This document shows positions 24,327-31,965 of a DNA stretch of 40,688 nt, piece after piece. Under the pieces are notes generated by a model. It was given only the letters and a program-made list of their open reading frames with translations, was not told where the DNA came from and searched no databases. Source of the DNA: Candidatus Nitrosopumilus sp. (lineage in GTDB: Archaea > Thermoproteota > Nitrososphaeria > Nitrososphaerales > Nitrosopumilaceae); NCBI GenBank assembly GCA_029861785.1, contig JAOTYR010000004.1, positions 1 to 40,688 of the forward strand, written 5' to 3'. The position numbers and the translations under genes were made by a program. Position 1 is the stretch's first letter, and each line of letters begins with the position of its first letter.

Positions 24327-25208
24327 ATGATATTGAACTATGACGCTCCATTGTATAGGCCACCATCTGAAGCAAGATCCCTAATTTTTCAAGTGACATT
24401 AGGATGCTCATTTAACGAATGTTCTTTTTGTGATATGTATAGATCAAAAGAATATTCAGAACGACCTTGGGAGGAAATAAAATTAGAAATCGACATGATG
24501 GCAAAGCAATTACCTGATACCACTAGAGTGTTTTTGGCAGATGGGGATGCACTTAATCTTGATGCAGATTATATGGTAAAAATTGTGAAATATATTTATG
24601 ATAAATTTCCAAATCTTGAAAGAATTTCTTGTTATGCTATGCCCATGAATATTTTAAAGAAAACTCCTGAAGAACTAAAAAAAATACATGATGCAGGATT
24701 GAATATGTTTTATTTAGGAATCGAGAGTGGTTCAGATATAGTATTAAAAAAAGTAACAAAAGGTGCAACTTCAAAAACAATAATCAAATCAGTAAACAAG
24801 GCAAAGAATGCAGGATACATTATGTCATGTATGGTCATTCTAGGTCTTGGAGGAAAAAAATATTCTAAAGAACACATCCAAGGAACTGCAGAAGTAATTA
24901 GTGCAGCTTCTCCTCAATATGTTGGAGCCCTGACATTATATCTAGAAAACGGAATTAAAGAAGAATTTTTGCAAAAATATGATGGAGAATTCGTACGACT
25001 AAATGATGATGAGGCCTTAAATGAATTAGAAGAACTACTAAGTAAGATTGAAACAAGTGAAGAGATAGTTTTTAGAGCAAATCATGGTTCAAATGCATAT
25101 ACAATAAAGGGTACATTTCCACAAGACAAACAAAAAATGCTAGATAATATTAGATGGATGAAGGAGCATCCAGAAGTAATAAGGCCACAAGGGCTAAGAG
25201 GGTTTTAA
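24327..25208 (+). CDS. Radical SAM enzyme, unknown substrate
   Basis: 293 residues. Cluster cysteines C27, C32 and C35 in LGCSFNECSFCDMYRS give CX4CX2C spacing, a subfamily variant of the usual CX3CX2C. Supporting motifs include VFLADGDAL (GGE-like strand position), LYLGIESGSD with the SAM-ribose glutamate, and the G-rich strand VILGLGG. Starts MILNYDAPLYRPPSEA, a conserved-looking opening. The GCS-x-x-x-C-x-F-C-D/G-MYR type occurs widely in archaea and bacteria with no settled reaction, although related proteins are often mis-annotated as coproporphyrinogen oxidases. Ends with stop overlapping the convergent neighbour at 25205-25208. Confidence 0.88.
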   Translation: MILNYDAPLYRPPSEARSLIFQVTLGCSFNECSFCDMYRSKEYSERPWEEIKLEIDMMAKQLPDTTRVFLADGDALNLDADYMVKIVKYIYDKFPNLERISCYAMPMNILKKTPEELKKIHDAGLNMFYLGIESGSDIVLKKVTKGATSKTIIKSVNKAKNAGYIMSCMVILGLGGKKYSKEHIQGTAEVISAASPQYVGALTLYLENGIKEEFLQKYDGEFVRLNDDEALNELEELLSKIETSEEIVFRANHGSNAYTIKGTFPQDKQKMLDNIRWMKEHPEVIRPQGLRGF

Positions 25209-25657
25209 ATTAAGTTATTCTGTTTAAGGTAAACCACCTTGAAAATAGTCACATGATAATTTCCATCAAAAATTTTGGTAGTATTTTCACTTTCTACATT
25301 TAGAACCCTAAATTTGTATTCATAATTTCCTTCTTCATTTACATCAGTCTGAGCAAAATGTACAGCTTCATCATCTTTGAAAATTTGAATAATAACAGGA
25401 TATGCGGCAACATGGTTAGCAATTTTCCCTTCAACATATCCCCATGGTAATGAGTTTTCTTCAGACGTATGGAATATGAGAAAAGTTTTCTCTATTCCAA
25501 TAATTCCGTTTAATGGAATGTATTCGGTTTGGGGTTGATGTGTATGGCCATCAATTAGAGTTTGACCTGAATGAGGATGAGCAAAAATAAGGGATGATGA
25601 TGAGAAAATTACAATTATACTTAAAATAGAGGTTACCAAAAATTTATGATTTATCAT
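25205..25657 (-). CDS. Secreted protein with N-terminal His cluster
   Basis: 150 residues. Signal peptide ~1-26 (ILSIIVIFSSSSLIFA), then HPHSGQTLIDGHTHQP, five histidines in sixteen residues, right at the mature N-terminus, followed by a beta-rich domain (WGYVEGKIANHVAAYPVIIQ-like strands ending VYLKQNNLI). A free N-terminal His in a His-rich stretch is a classical copper(II) site, so copper binding is plausible. Beta-sandwich domain resembles carrier or Ig-like modules without a clear family. Upstream on the same strand are an 83-residue protein and the CcdA-YHS-thioredoxin-like set. Confidence 0.75.
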   Translation of the reverse strand: MINHKFLVTSILSIIVIFSSSSLIFAHPHSGQTLIDGHTHQPQTEYIPLNGIIGIEKTFLIFHTSEENSLPWGYVEGKIANHVAAYPVIIQIFKDDEAVHFAQTDVNEEGNYEYKFRVLNVESENTTKIFDGNYHVTIFKVVYLKQNNLI

Positions 25658-25695
25658 TACAACGAAGAAAATCTTAGGTGATTTAATAATTACTA

Positions 25696-25947
25696 CTAAA
25701 GTTGGTCGATAATTAATTTTAGATTTTCTGGCAAAGATGGTAATTCTGTGTGGCTTTCATTATTTTGAAGTATTTCTGGTCCTATTCTACGAACCCTTTG
25801 TGTTCCAATCAAAGTGTCAATATTTCTTTGGATGTCTTTTTCAGAAAGAATTGATTGTAGTTTTTCAAAAAGTGTTGATTCATTTTCATATTTTTTTATG
25901 GCATATTGAACTAGTATCAATTTTTCATTCATAGAATATTCTGTCAA
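25696..25947 (-). CDS. 83-residue protein, unknown
   Basis: Small soluble protein with helices NEKLILVQYAIKKYE and TLFEKLQSILSEKDIQRNID, a short basic loop (RVRRIG) and a helical end (LPENLKLIIDQL). No cysteines, signal peptide or membrane segment. It sits between the His-rich secreted protein and the thioredoxin-like gene with short gaps (38 and 41 bases), so it could belong to the same transcript. I do not recognise it. Confidence 0.6.
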   Translation of the reverse strand: MTEYSMNEKLILVQYAIKKYENESTLFEKLQSILSEKDIQRNIDTLIGTQRVRRIGPEILQNNESHTELPSLPENLKLIIDQL

Positions 25948-25988
25948 TTGTAAATCCCAATCCTTTCAATGTAAAAAACTTTACATGC

Positions 25989-26210
25989 TTATTTGAAAGC
26001 TTTCTTGAGATCCTCTATCTTTGGAATCCCAATAAACTCTAATTTTTCATCTATAACTAAGCCGGGTGCCAAGAAAATTGGATATTTTTCCAAGTATTCA
26101 GGTTTTTCAGTAACATCTATCAAGTCATATGATATTTCTAATTTATCTAACATTTTCTCAACGACTTGACAGTTAGAACAACCAGGAGTAGTGAGAATTT
26201 TAACATTCAT
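25989..26210 (-). CDS. Small thioredoxin/glutaredoxin-like protein
   Basis: 73 residues, minimal thioredoxin fold: strand VKILTTPG, redox pair C11-x2-C14 (GCSNC), helix VVEKMLDKL, then IDVTEKPEY, and the APGLVID loop with its conserved proline. This is the size of archaeal MTH895/thioredoxin_3-type proteins. The ATG overlaps the YHS stop (ATGA-type), and YHS overlaps CcdA the same way, so the three are translated together. A cytoplasmic partner that reduces CcdA, or a metal-handling thiol protein, is the likely role. Confidence 0.85.
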   Translation of the reverse strand: MNVKILTTPGCSNCQVVEKMLDKLEISYDLIDVTEKPEYLEKYPIFLAPGLVIDEKLEFIGIPKIEDLKKAFK

Positions 26211-26341
26211 GATTCTGTAAATTGATCAGGATTTTGTTCAAATGCCCATCTACATGAAGCGCAACAAAATAGATACTCCTTTCCTTTGTGTGTTAGAGGC
26301 TCACCTTTTTTTATTTCCATTCCACATACAGGATCTTTCAT
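26207..26341 (-). CDS. YHS-domain metal-binding peptide
   Basis: 44 residues forming a single YHS/TRASH-like domain: KDPVCGMEI, then KGKEYLFCCASC and FEQNPDQF. Cysteines at 6, 26, 27 and 30 can bind copper or other soft metals; similar domains precede heavy-metal ATPases and MerR-type systems. Start overlaps the CcdA stop and its stop overlaps the thioredoxin-like start by four bases each. No signal peptide; acts inside the cell. Confidence 0.85.
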   Translation of the reverse strand: MKDPVCGMEIKKGEPLTHKGKEYLFCCASCRWAFEQNPDQFTES

Positions 26342-27324
26342 AGGACTGTTTCTTTTTTCCGAGTAAAATACCATATGATAGGAAAAACAATCATTGCGAT
26401 AAATAAGATTGCAGCCAATTCTTGTGGGATTTTAGTATTATAATTATGAAGATGTTCTCCTATGTGAAATTCTGGTGGAATGGGAGTCATTGAAACCAGG
26501 TTATTCCACGCAATATGGATAAATGTGGATTCATACCATTCATGTCCTCCTGGAATACCTTGAATGATTAGAAAGGCACCAATAACAACTAACAACCATC
26601 CCGTAATCTTTTCAATATTTTCCCTGCTAGAGGTTATTCCTTTTGTTGCATTTACTCCGATAATTGCAAGAACAGAGAGCAGGATTAGAGGAATTGCCCT
26701 TCCGACACCATGAACTATACCTAAACTTGCTCCAATTTCTGCACTGCCAGAACTTGCCACATAAATTAAAAGCCAATAAAACATTGGATTTGGGCAACCT
26801 ACTCCTGCATTTCCTAACAATAATCCCATTAACAATGATTTTGAATAATCACCTCTGTTTTGAATAAATTTGGGGGTCCCTGAATAGGTGGGTAATTTTA
26901 ATTCAAACAATTTTAGTTGTGACAAACCAAAAAGAAATGCAATCACACCTGCAATTAAAAACATGTAGACTGATATTTGGTCCAAGTCAGCCGTTTGTCC
27001 TAAAACACCAATTCCTAATCCATAAAACATTATTGTTATTGTAAGACCCACTCCAAACAGAGAAGCCATCAAAAGTCCTTTTTTTCCACCTTCACCCATA
27101 CTCAGAGGAATTATTATGAAAACAAGTGGAAGTGTACACGGTAAAATAATCATAGAAAGACCTGCAAGATATGCGATGATCAACCAAGAGGAATACGATA
27201 ATTCAGTTCCGGCCTTTATGGAAAAGTCACTAGTAATTCCAAAAATTCCTCCAACAAATATTAATGAAAAAAGTACAAACAGTACAAAAATTAAGGATTT
27301 TTTTGCTACAGTTTTACTTGACAC
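26338..27324 (-). CDS. CcdA/DsbD-family transmembrane thiol transporter
   Basis: 328 residues, about eight membrane helices. The redox pair expected of CcdA is C63 in ILPCTLPLVF and C177 in GVGCPNPMFYW, each followed by proline as in the family. It moves reducing equivalents from cytoplasmic thioredoxin outward. A ~50-residue extracellular segment near 255-300 (IPGGHEWYES..., FHIGEHLHN) is His-rich and not part of a minimal CcdA. GTG start at 27324 with a TATA-like box 23 bases upstream. Heads the CcdA-YHS-thioredoxin-like operon; no cytochrome c maturation genes are nearby, so extracytoplasmic copper or disulfide proteins are likelier targets. Confidence 0.85.
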   Translation of the reverse strand: MSSKTVAKKSLIFVLFVLFSLIFVGGIFGITSDFSIKAGTELSYSSWLIIAYLAGLSMIILPCTLPLVFIIIPLSMGEGGKKGLLMASLFGVGLTITIMFYGLGIGVLGQTADLDQISVYMFLIAGVIAFLFGLSQLKLFELKLPTYSGTPKFIQNRGDYSKSLLMGLLLGNAGVGCPNPMFYWLLIYVASSGSAEIGASLGIVHGVGRAIPLILLSVLAIIGVNATKGITSSRENIEKITGWLLVVIGAFLIIQGIPGGHEWYESTFIHIAWNNLVSMTPIPPEFHIGEHLHNYNTKIPQELAAILFIAMIVFPIIWYFTRKKETVL

Positions 27325-27341
27325 GAACTGAATGATTTTCT

Positions 27342-27351
27342 CATATATTTA
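27342..27351 (-). promoter_or_regulatory. TATA-like box for the CcdA operon
   Basis: Minus-strand TAAATATATG is centred about 23 bases from the GTG at 27324, implying a leaderless operon mRNA. Confidence 0.45.
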
Positions 27352-27434
27352 ATCAGACCATATTTTCAGAGTAGATATCGGAATTTAAGTAGTTTCAAAA
27401 CTAAAATATCAATTTAATAAGTTTTTGAATTAAA

Positions 27435-28058
27435 CTATGATAATTTTATGCTTAATTCTTCACCATTATCAATTGGAATTGTTACGGATCTAATGTTTTG
27501 TTTTTTTCTTACATGATTTACATATAGATTTGTGAATTTTTGAAATCTTTTTGGATACAAAATATTATCTGCTCCAATTAATCCTCCAGGCTTTACCAAT
27601 GGTATTACAGCATCAAAATATTGAGTGTATCTTTCTTTATCGGCATCAATAAAGACAAAATCTAGGGATTCAGATGAATTTAATTCATCATTAATTTCAG
27701 ATAAAACTTCCAAGGCATCTCCAATTCGAATTTCAATTAAATCACTAACACCTGCATCATTAAAATTTTTTTTTGCTCTCTCAATCTTTTTTTTATTCTG
27801 ATCAATGGTAATTATTTTTCCGTTGGGATTTTTTTTTATGGCTTCGGCAAACCAAATGGTAGAATATCCCACAGACATTCCTATTTCAAGAATTTTCTTT
27901 GCAGAAATGCTTTGCAAAAGGATATTGTAAAAAATTCCTGTATTTCTTCCTATGGCTAAAACTTTTTCTGAATTTAGCATATCATGAGGATTTTCTTGTT
28001 CAAATTTTTCTTGATCTTCTATTCTTTTTAGTACATTATCAATTTTAAAATCAACCAC
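27435..28058 (-). CDS. SAM-dependent O-methyltransferase
   Basis: 207 residues of the caffeoyl-CoA/catechol O-methyltransferase family (class I Rossmann). Motif I ILEIGMSVGYST, acidic strand KIITIDQNKKKIERA, DLIEIRIGDALEVL, and FIDADKERYTQY with the metal-binding Asp pair; ADNILYPKR matches the family's GADNxLW motif. Substrate unknown. It stands alone with ~110 bases to the CcdA gene upstream region. Identity of fold and chemistry is firm, role is not. Confidence 0.9.
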   Translation of the reverse strand: MVDFKIDNVLKRIEDQEKFEQENPHDMLNSEKVLAIGRNTGIFYNILLQSISAKKILEIGMSVGYSTIWFAEAIKKNPNGKIITIDQNKKKIERAKKNFNDAGVSDLIEIRIGDALEVLSEINDELNSSESLDFVFIDADKERYTQYFDAVIPLVKPGGLIGADNILYPKRFQKFTNLYVNHVRKKQNIRSVTIPIDNGEELSIKLS

Positions 28059-28139
28059 AAATTAAAAAGAAAATACTATTCTAAAACAGTTTAGGTTTCC
28101 AAAAAAAATCTTTTTGTGTTTTTTAAATATGACTTGTGA

Positions 28140-28526
28140 TCATTTTAACAATTTTTCACATTCGATAAGAGAATCTCGAAGTCTTCCGTTGTTATGAAAT
28201 CTATCAAGGGGATTCAGATCTAACGCTATATTATAGCATTTGATAGCGTCTTTGAATTTATTTAAATTTTTTAAAGTATGGCCTAAATTTTGCCAAGATA
28301 AAATATCTGTTTTATTGATTTGAATAGTTTTTTTGTAAAATGTTAATGCTAAATCAAAATTTCCTAGGTTGTATTGTGCGTCCCCTTGTGTGGCCCACCC
28401 ATCATAATCATTAGGATTAAGTTCAATCATTTTTTGGCCAAATAAAAGTAAATTATTCCATTCTTCTAATTTGGTTGCCTCTAATGCTTTTTTTCTCCAA
28501 TATTTTTTGTCTTTTTTACCTAGCAT
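28140..28526 (-). CDS. TPR-repeat protein
   Basis: 128 residues with about three tetratricopeptide repeats: NNLLLFGQKMIELNPNDYDG, TQGDAQYNLGNFDLALTFYK, and LGHTLKNLNKFKDAIKCYN, each with the W/L-G-Y-A-F-A-P spacing. Basic N-terminus KKDKKYWRKK, no signal or membrane segment. A protein-interaction scaffold; partner unknown. Follows the coiled-coil/membrane gene set on the same strand by about 85 bases... on the downstream side, so co-transcription is possible. Confidence 0.85.
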   Translation of the reverse strand: MLGKKDKKYWRKKALEATKLEEWNNLLLFGQKMIELNPNDYDGWATQGDAQYNLGNFDLALTFYKKTIQINKTDILSWQNLGHTLKNLNKFKDAIKCYNIALDLNPLDRFHNNGRLRDSLIECEKLLK

Positions 28527-28611
28527 AAATTGAATTCTTTAATCCATAATTTATCAAGATTCTGTAAGATCAAAAATTTCTTCAAATAATGTTAGGTTAT
28601 AGACAAATTTG

Positions 28612-29145
28612 TTAATTTACTTCCGCGACTGTCGTCTTGTAAATATTTGATGCATCTTTCATTGTCTCTTTGAAATTACGAATGATTCCTGATCTCTTGG
28701 AAGATGCAACAGTTACAGTTAATTCATTCATTAGATCTTTGATGGATACCAACATCTCTTTAGTAGTAACGCTTACTTCACGAATATCCTGACTGCTGAT
28801 GCTATTCTCATCGTCGTTACTAAAGGAATTAATTTTTCCTTTTACAGATTTTATTACCTCTGTTGCTTCCTCAATTACATTTGTTTCCTTTAGCTGTTGC
28901 ATGCTGTCTTTCATTTTTGTTGATGTTTCATTCATGTTTTCTGAAATTAAGCGAAAATTTTCTATATTCTTTACCATTTCTGGTGTTTGGAGACTTTGAA
29001 TAATTTCATTAACCTTGGATGCAGTCTCTTGAATCTTGTTTAGTGATTCAAGTACACCTGGAGTACCAATTTGACGCATTATTTCTACGGCATCAGAAGC
29101 TGTCTCCTTGATGTCACGTAGCTTGCTGGTTTTTCTTTCTTCCAT
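28612..29145 (-). CDS. Coiled-coil protein of the 28.6-30.0 kb set
   Basis: 177 residues, nearly all alpha-helical with heptad-like spacing (LRDIKETASDAVEIMRQIG, LNKIQETASKVNEIIQSL). Frequent Thr/Ser/Ala at core positions gives a look similar to methyl-accepting signalling coiled coils, but there is no receptor hairpin motif. It resembles the protein at 29499-29975 in composition and in V/T-K-E/D phrases, suggesting paralogy. Separated from the small membrane protein gene by 21 bases. Unknown function. Confidence 0.75.
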   Translation of the reverse strand: MEERKTSKLRDIKETASDAVEIMRQIGTPGVLESLNKIQETASKVNEIIQSLQTPEMVKNIENFRLISENMNETSTKMKDSMQQLKETNVIEEATEVIKSVKGKINSFSNDDENSISSQDIREVSVTTKEMLVSIKDLMNELTVTVASSKRSGIIRNFKETMKDASNIYKTTVAEVN

Positions 29146-29166
29146 TTTATTTCTACTTCCTAAATC

Positions 29167-29502
29167 CTAAGACAGGTCTCCTGTGAGTTTATTGTAACTG
29201 GGGCTGTACTTATTTGGGTGAACCTGACTCCTTTGGCGCATTTGTACTACAGAAATAAAACCGCTAAGCGCAAAAATGGAATTAAGTGTTGCAAAAATAA
29301 GACTGTCTGCAAGGAAATCATTTGCAGCCATCAATATATTCAGACTTGCCAATGAAAGTAAAATAATTGGAAAATATCTACCAACCTTAATTATTATTCC
29401 TAAGGAGTGGATCAATAAATCAATCTCTTTAGATTCAGATGCTTGAGTTCGGTATTGAATTGACTTTTGTCCTATTTTCTCATCATCAACATAATATGTC
29501 AT
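29167..29502 (-). CDS. Small two-helix membrane protein
   Basis: 111 residues. Soluble N-terminus (~1-40), then hydrophobic helices around VGRYFPIILLSLASLNILMA and SLIFATLNSIFALSGFISVV, and a basic, Ser/Asn-rich tail (RQRSQVHPNKYSP). Its ATG overlaps the stop of the upstream coiled-coil gene by four bases, so the two are coupled. No known family. Confidence 0.75.
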   Translation of the reverse strand: MTYYVDDEKIGQKSIQYRTQASESKEIDLLIHSLGIIIKVGRYFPIILLSLASLNILMAANDFLADSLIFATLNSIFALSGFISVVQMRQRSQVHPNKYSPSYNKLTGDLS

Positions 29503-29975
29503 CGTGCATTCACTTTGCCTTTAATACTTGAGAACATTTTTTCAGTCATGTGGCTGGTTTCCTTTTTGACTTTGTCAATACCCTCTTGAACTGCCTTAGT
29601 TGTATTAGGCGAGGCTTTTCCAGCATCAGTCCCAATTTCTTTTACAGTTGATATGGATTCCTCTGCAGATTTCAAGGTGCTTTCTACTGCATTGGCAGTA
29701 TCAATTATGACACCATTTTTTTTCAGCACTTGTGTTGTTTTATTAATATCTTTTACAGTATCACGAACGGCCAAAGAACCTTCACGTATTGCATCAGCCA
29801 TCTCTGGTATGGCCTCACTTTCATTAATAGTGTTCATGATTGCCCTCATTCTAAGTGAATACTCTCTGATGTACTTTGAAATATTCTGAATGGTTCCAAC
29901 AGTTTCTTTTGCAGTTTGTTGTTGGACTCTAACTTCTCTCCAAGATGGATTTGAATTATTGTTGTTTTCTATCAT
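29499..29975 (-). CDS. Coiled-coil protein, first of the set
   Basis: 158 residues from ATG 29975 (MIENNNNSNPSWREV). The frame runs 13 codons further to 30014, but the added residues (VIVINKFCIIHN) look like translated leader. Long helices TAKETVGTIQNISKYIREYS and VRDTVKDINKTTQVLKKNG, then repeated ESTLKSAEESISTVKEIG and AVQEGIDKVKKETSHM segments, with Thr/Ala/Ser-rich core positions as in the protein at 28612-29145. No signal peptide or membrane span. Unknown function. Confidence 0.7.
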   Translation of the reverse strand: MIENNNNSNPSWREVRVQQQTAKETVGTIQNISKYIREYSLRMRAIMNTINESEAIPEMADAIREGSLAVRDTVKDINKTTQVLKKNGVIIDTANAVESTLKSAEESISTVKEIGTDAGKASPNTTKAVQEGIDKVKKETSHMTEKMFSSIKGKVNAR

Positions 29976-30106
29976 ATTATGTATTATACAAAATTTGTTA
30001 ATAACAATCACCAATCATTTATTCATATCAATGATCCATTTATCAAATAACCATAATCTCAAATGATTTGAAATTGTGTAATTTGGTTTTTACATACTAA
30101 TTTTTA

Positions 30107-30121
30107 CCAAAAAATAATTTT
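30107..30121. repeat. AT-rich 15-mer, copy 1
   Basis: CCAAAAAATAATTTT, identical at 31444-31458 and 39377-39391. Here it is 130 bases upstream of the coiled-coil gene start and about 105 bases past the stop of the surface-protein gene. It continues as AAAAATTG, sharing four more bases with copy 2. Confidence 0.7.
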
Positions 30122-30225
30122 AAAAATTGAAGTTAAAGTTTGAGAGTACATCAGAATTTTGAGAGTAAAAAGACGTAGATAGGTAGAAATTGCGGGTTTA
30201 GTCTAACTTAGACTAATCATCCTCA

Positions 30226-31362
30226 TCATCTTGTAGTCAGCTTACATTGGCCATTATAAGATATTGGAATTCCTTCAATGTTAATCATGCATTTGTTTGC
30301 ATATGTATTTCCATTAATTCCGCACTGAGGATCATACTCTAAGGTACAAGCAATTGCTGGTATTTGGTCTGTCCATCCCCTTTGAAGAAGTTTTTCAGTA
30401 GAAGTTGATTTTACACATGCAGGGGTATACACTAAGGTATTTTCTTTAAAGATTAATTCCAAGCCTTCTGCACAAATGGTTTGGCTTGCAGGAATTCCAG
30501 CTTTACTTTGATATTTTGGTGAAAGATAAAGCTGTTTTTCTCCATCTATTACACAGATTTTACCAGGATAAACACCAGGGCCACATCTGTCATTGAGTAC
30601 ACAGATTTCACTTAATGGAACAAAACCAGGAGCACATTTATTCATAATTGGAAAATGAAGTAATTGTTGCGCAGATAAATTATTTAAAATATAATCTTCA
30701 ATAGATTCAATCTCTGTTATAGACTTATCAAGTTTTGCAGATACTTCAACATCTAGATTTGAAATAATGACTTTGATTGAATTAGGATCATCAGCTCGAA
30801 TTTGTATTTCTAATTCATTACAAACACCTGGTGAAATTTCTCTTTCTTCACCCACAAATTTTGTTAATAGGACAGATTCTTTATCAGACACTATAGAAAT
30901 ATCCTTTGCGCTGATTACTTGGTCTCCAGTGCATCCTTCAAATTTAAACAAGAATGTTCCTGGAATTTGAAGTTCAATTAACGATTTTGATTTTACGTAA
31001 AAATTTTCACGACTTTTTTTGAGTTCTGCCTCACGATCTTGGATCAATTCCGCAGATCTTTCTGAAAGTTTTTCATATCTATCTGAACCACCATAATCCC
31101 ATAATGGATCCTCATACAACATTACACAGTTTCCTGAAAAGTTATGATTTTGGTATCTAGTGTAAAAATCAAAATCAGACAAAGAAACAAAATCTTTATG
31201 GATAGATTCACAGTCTTTTATTTGTGAATCAGTTAAAGGGTCTAAAACATGTGGTAGTGAAAACTTGTCAATGTAATCCGCATTTACATCTAAGAAAATT
31301 GCTGGAATAATTACAATTGATAGAGTGAGAGGCATTAGTAGAAAAATAATTTTTTTAACCAT
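30226..31362 (-). CDS. Secreted protein with two-cysteine domain and Kazal-like domain
   Basis: 378 residues from ATG 31362. The frame extends upstream to 31431, but the TATA-like box at 31382-31391 lies inside that extension and MVKKIIFLLMPLTLSIVIIP is a good signal peptide. A large unassigned region is followed by cysteine-rich segments (MNKCAPGFVPLSEICVLNDR, CGPGVYPGKICVIDG), then CAEGLELIFKEN...TPACVKS...LLQRGW, the surface domain shared with the genes at 9672 and 37547. The end is a Kazal-like module: CTLEYDPQCG, NGNTYANKC, and a final SYNGQC. This gives the C-x7-C-x6-Y-x3-C pattern. Kazal modules usually inhibit serine proteases; here structural use is equally possible. Confidence 0.85.
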   Translation of the reverse strand: MVKKIIFLLMPLTLSIVIIPAIFLDVNADYIDKFSLPHVLDPLTDSQIKDCESIHKDFVSLSDFDFYTRYQNHNFSGNCVMLYEDPLWDYGGSDRYEKLSERSAELIQDREAELKKSRENFYVKSKSLIELQIPGTFLFKFEGCTGDQVISAKDISIVSDKESVLLTKFVGEEREISPGVCNELEIQIRADDPNSIKVIISNLDVEVSAKLDKSITEIESIEDYILNNLSAQQLLHFPIMNKCAPGFVPLSEICVLNDRCGPGVYPGKICVIDGEKQLYLSPKYQSKAGIPASQTICAEGLELIFKENTLVYTPACVKSTSTEKLLQRGWTDQIPAIACTLEYDPQCGINGNTYANKCMINIEGIPISYNGQCKLTTR

Positions 31363-31381
31363 TACTGAAAAAAAATCAGGA

Positions 31382-31391
31382 CTATATTTAA
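31382..31391 (-). promoter_or_regulatory. TATA-like box for the Kazal-domain protein
   Basis: Minus-strand TTAAATATAG is centred about 25 bases from ATG 31362 and decides that start. Confidence 0.55.
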
Positions 31392-31443
31392 AAAAAACTA
31401 TAATTTTTGACCATATCAGGCACGAACTCAATTTTCAAAATTC

Positions 31444-31458
31444 CCAAAAAATAATTTT
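31444..31458. repeat. AT-rich 15-mer, copy 2
   Basis: Exact copy of CCAAAAAATAATTTT, 82-96 bases upstream of the ATG of the Kazal-domain protein gene. Confidence 0.7.
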
Positions 31459-31544
31459 AAAATTCCTTGAAATCTTGATGTTTTAGTTCAAGGTTCACAT
31501 TCAAGTTTTAAGATTCAACTGCCTAGTTAGGCAAAAAAAGATCC

Positions 31545-31597
31545 CATGGGCTTATGTGGATTCACTCATCAATATGGGAAGTAAATGGACGCAGATA
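31545..31597. repeat. Dispersed repeat, copy A
   Basis: Plus strand reads TGGATTCACTC, then a short variable stretch, then AAATGGACGCAGATA. It ends 14 bases before the stop codon of the minus-strand gene at 31612, so it lies in that gene's 3' region. Confidence 0.75.
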
Positions 31598-31611
31598 AAA
31601 AAAGTTTGAAG

Positions 31612-31965
31612 TTATTTTAACTTCAATCTAGTGGCTTTACTGAGAATTTTTGAATGATCGGCTCTAGCGCTGGTTGTAAGATAGAGAAGATGTCCATCAT
31701 CAAGTGGTATTACTATACGTTTGATTTTGCCATATTCCGCAAGAGCATATTTCCCTTTTCCAATCTTTCTTGAGAGTTGATTTCGCGCTTTCCAGATATT
31801 GGCAGATGTTTTTAGTGATTTGAGACTCTCTTTTGGTGTTAAAAGATTTTTTACACCTTTTTTATGTCCACTAGATTTTATTCTTCCATTCAAGTCAGTG
31901 ATTGTTGCATACCTAATTGAAGGGCTAATTTTCATAGCTTTTTCTTGAAGGCTTTGATAGTCCAT
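31612..31965 (-). CDS. Small soluble protein, possibly roadblock/DUF6659-like
   Basis: 117 residues. Outline helix-strand-strand: DYQSLQEKAMKISPSIRYAT, then ATITDLNGRIKSSGHKKG, a long helix region and strands KIKRIVIPLDDGHLLYLTTS. The order and the NGRI/SSG turn resemble small thaumarchaeal sensor-like proteins with a profilin/roadblock-type sheet. I offer this as a weak fold suggestion only. No signal peptide, no cysteines. Confidence 0.65.
   Translation of the reverse strand: MDYQSLQEKAMKISPSIRYATITDLNGRIKSSGHKKGVKNLLTPKESLKSLKTSANIWKARNQLSRKIGKGKYALAEYGKIKRIVIPLDDGHLLYLTTSARADHSKILSKATRLKLK

Noticed and set aside
29976-30014. 13-codon upstream extension of the coiled-coil gene
   Set aside because: Hydrophobic, unlike the rest, and MIENNNNSNPSW is a more natural start.
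31417-31460. Possible left half of dispersed repeat A (AGGCACGAACTCAATTTTC)
   Set aside because: Similar to the left half of D and E but too far from the core of copy A and too degenerate to claim.
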